This document shows, one piece after another, positions 63,293-64,000 of a stretch of DNA of 64,000 nt (positions are counted from its first letter, which is position 1; each line of letters opens with the position of its first letter). The translations under genes were made by a program, and so were the position numbers. The stretch lies in the NCBI GenBank assembly GCA_020631215.1, contig JAHDHS010000004.1:1-64000 (forward strand), written 5' to 3'. Under the pieces are notes generated by a model. It saw only the letters and a list, made by a program, of their open reading frames with translations, did not search any database and had not been told where the DNA came from. Source of the stretch: Hellea sp. (GTDB lineage: Bacteria; Pseudomonadota; Alphaproteobacteria; Caulobacterales; Maricaulaceae).

Positions 63293-63964
63293 CTATACCT
63301 GCAAGCGATAACCCGCACCGCGAACAGTGTGCAGAAGCTGCTCATCGAATTCTTTGTCAATTTTCCCCCGCAAGCGAGAGATATGAACATCGATAACATT
63401 TGTCTGGGGGTCGAAATGATAATCCCAGACTTTTTCCAGCAGCATGGTCCGCGTTACTACGCGTCCAGCATTACGCATTAAACATTCCAGCAGGCGAAAC
63501 TCGCGCGGTTGCAACAATATCTTTTGACCGCCCCGGCGCACAGTGCGGGCGAGCAAATCCATTTCCAAATCACCGACTTTCAGCTTGGTCACAGCCGCAG
63601 ACGGATCAGACCGGCGGCCAATGGCTTCCACGCGGGCCAATAATTCTGTGAAGGAATAGGGCTTCGCCAGATAGTCATCACCACCCGCGCGAAGACCTTC
63701 GACTTTGTGGTCGACTTCACCCAATGCTGACAAAATCAGAACCGGCGTGGCGTCGCCATCTTCGCGCAGATTGGCCAGCACTTCGAGCCCGTCCATTTTA
63801 GGCAGCATTCGGTCCAAAATAAGCGCGTCATAATCCGCCGCGCGGGCCATCTCTAGACCCAGATCGCCATCCGCGGCAAGGTCCACAACATGACCGGCTT
63901 CCATTAAGCCTTTGCGGACATATTCGGCCGCTACTTCATCGTCTTCTACGACTAAAATTCGCAT
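63293..63964 (-). CDS. OmpR/PhoB-family response regulator
   Basis: 223 residues from the ATG at 63964, preferred over one 4 codons upstream because GGAG lies 8 bases before it. The receiver has Glu7, Asp8 and Asp9, the phosphorylated Asp51 (LILDRMLPKMDG), Ser79 and Lys101. The winged-helix domain has LQPREFRLLECLMRN and VWDYHFDPQTNVIDVHISRLRGKID. It is the first gene seen of its pair with the HAMP kinase; the region upstream lies outside the window. Confidence 0.94.
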   Translation of the reverse strand: MRILVVEDDEVAAEYVRKGLMEAGHVVDLAADGDLGLEMARAADYDALILDRMLPKMDGLEVLANLREDGDATPVLILSALGEVDHKVEGLRAGGDDYLAKPYSFTELLARVEAIGRRSDPSAAVTKLKVGDLEMDLLARTVRRGGQKILLQPREFRLLECLMRNAGRVVTRTMLLEKVWDYHFDPQTNVIDVHISRLRGKIDKEFDEQLLHTVRGAGYRLQV

Positions 63965-64000
63965 TTTTTTCTCCATAGGTCCCCACCCATTTTTGGTTAA

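Noticed and set aside
1..64000. tRNA, rRNA, CRISPR, integrase or transposase genes
   Set aside because: None was found by reading; phrases resembling a tRNA T-loop (for example near 6997) lie inside coding sequence.

Overview
The window reads as a contiguous piece of an alphaproteobacterial chromosome, most likely from a marine, stalked- or budding-type lineage (Maricaulales/Hyphomonadaceae-like; this placement is inference). The support is a PleC-like cell-cycle kinase with a CtrA-type box upstream, ATP-dependent PEP carboxykinase, Coq4, YajQ, DUF2853, DUF1289, DUF2200 and GFA-family genes, a DddP-type DMSP lyase and a delta-class carbonic anhydrase. Gene density is about one gene per kb. 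I saw no rRNA, tRNA, CRISPR array, transposase or integrase. The only long gene-free stretch is 1-917, which holds inverted repeats.

Layout. 0.9-5.7 kb (minus): a membrane protein, YajQ, and a lipid-catabolic operon of two SDRs, a sugar-kinase-like phosphotransferase and an acyl-CoA dehydrogenase, the last two looking like the two halves of animal ACAD10/11. 5.8-10.4 kb: a DUF3667 membrane protein, an orphan endolysin/holin pair, a membrane-anchored DNA-binding-type fusion (HhH + AT-hook-like + DUF2853) and a BON/OmpA envelope protein. 10.5-20.2 kb: nitronate monooxygenase, two divergent M28 lipoprotein peptidases, two glycosyltransferase-like proteins, an M1 metallopeptidase, GST and VOC proteins. 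20.4-34.1 kb: housekeeping and accessory genes (glycine-zipper proteins, pirin, GST, pckA, coq4, beta-carbonic anhydrase, purB, an MFS carrier, map-radC, a CinA-like protein) and a decayed amidohydrolase.

34.2-51.9 kb is the most interesting part: a methyl-group/C1 island. soxBDAG-type genes (plus) face a seven-gene minus-strand operon fhs - corrinoid protein - metV-like - metF - methyl-THF:corrinoid methyltransferase - GFA protein - mttB-family. Divergent from fhs lies dddP-like - DUF1289 - GlxA/AraC regulator, and the shared promoter region carries an exact 12-bp direct repeat at a 21-bp period, a good candidate operator. An MFS carrier, fdhD and a LysR regulator follow. The reading I favour: a methylated quaternary compound (glycine betaine or a relative, possibly DMSP) is demethylated by the MttB-family protein onto the corrinoid protein, the methyl passes to THF and is oxidised through MetVF, the remaining N-methyls are removed by the heterotetrameric oxidase, and C1 units leave as formyl-THF/formate through Fhs and an FdhD-dependent formate dehydrogenase encoded elsewhere.

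52-64 kb: delta-class carbonic anhydrase, DUF2200, the GTPase TypA/BipA, aminopeptidase N, an EAL phosphodiesterase, a PleC-like kinase and a convergent HAMP kinase/OmpR-type regulator pair. The window ends just upstream of that regulator.
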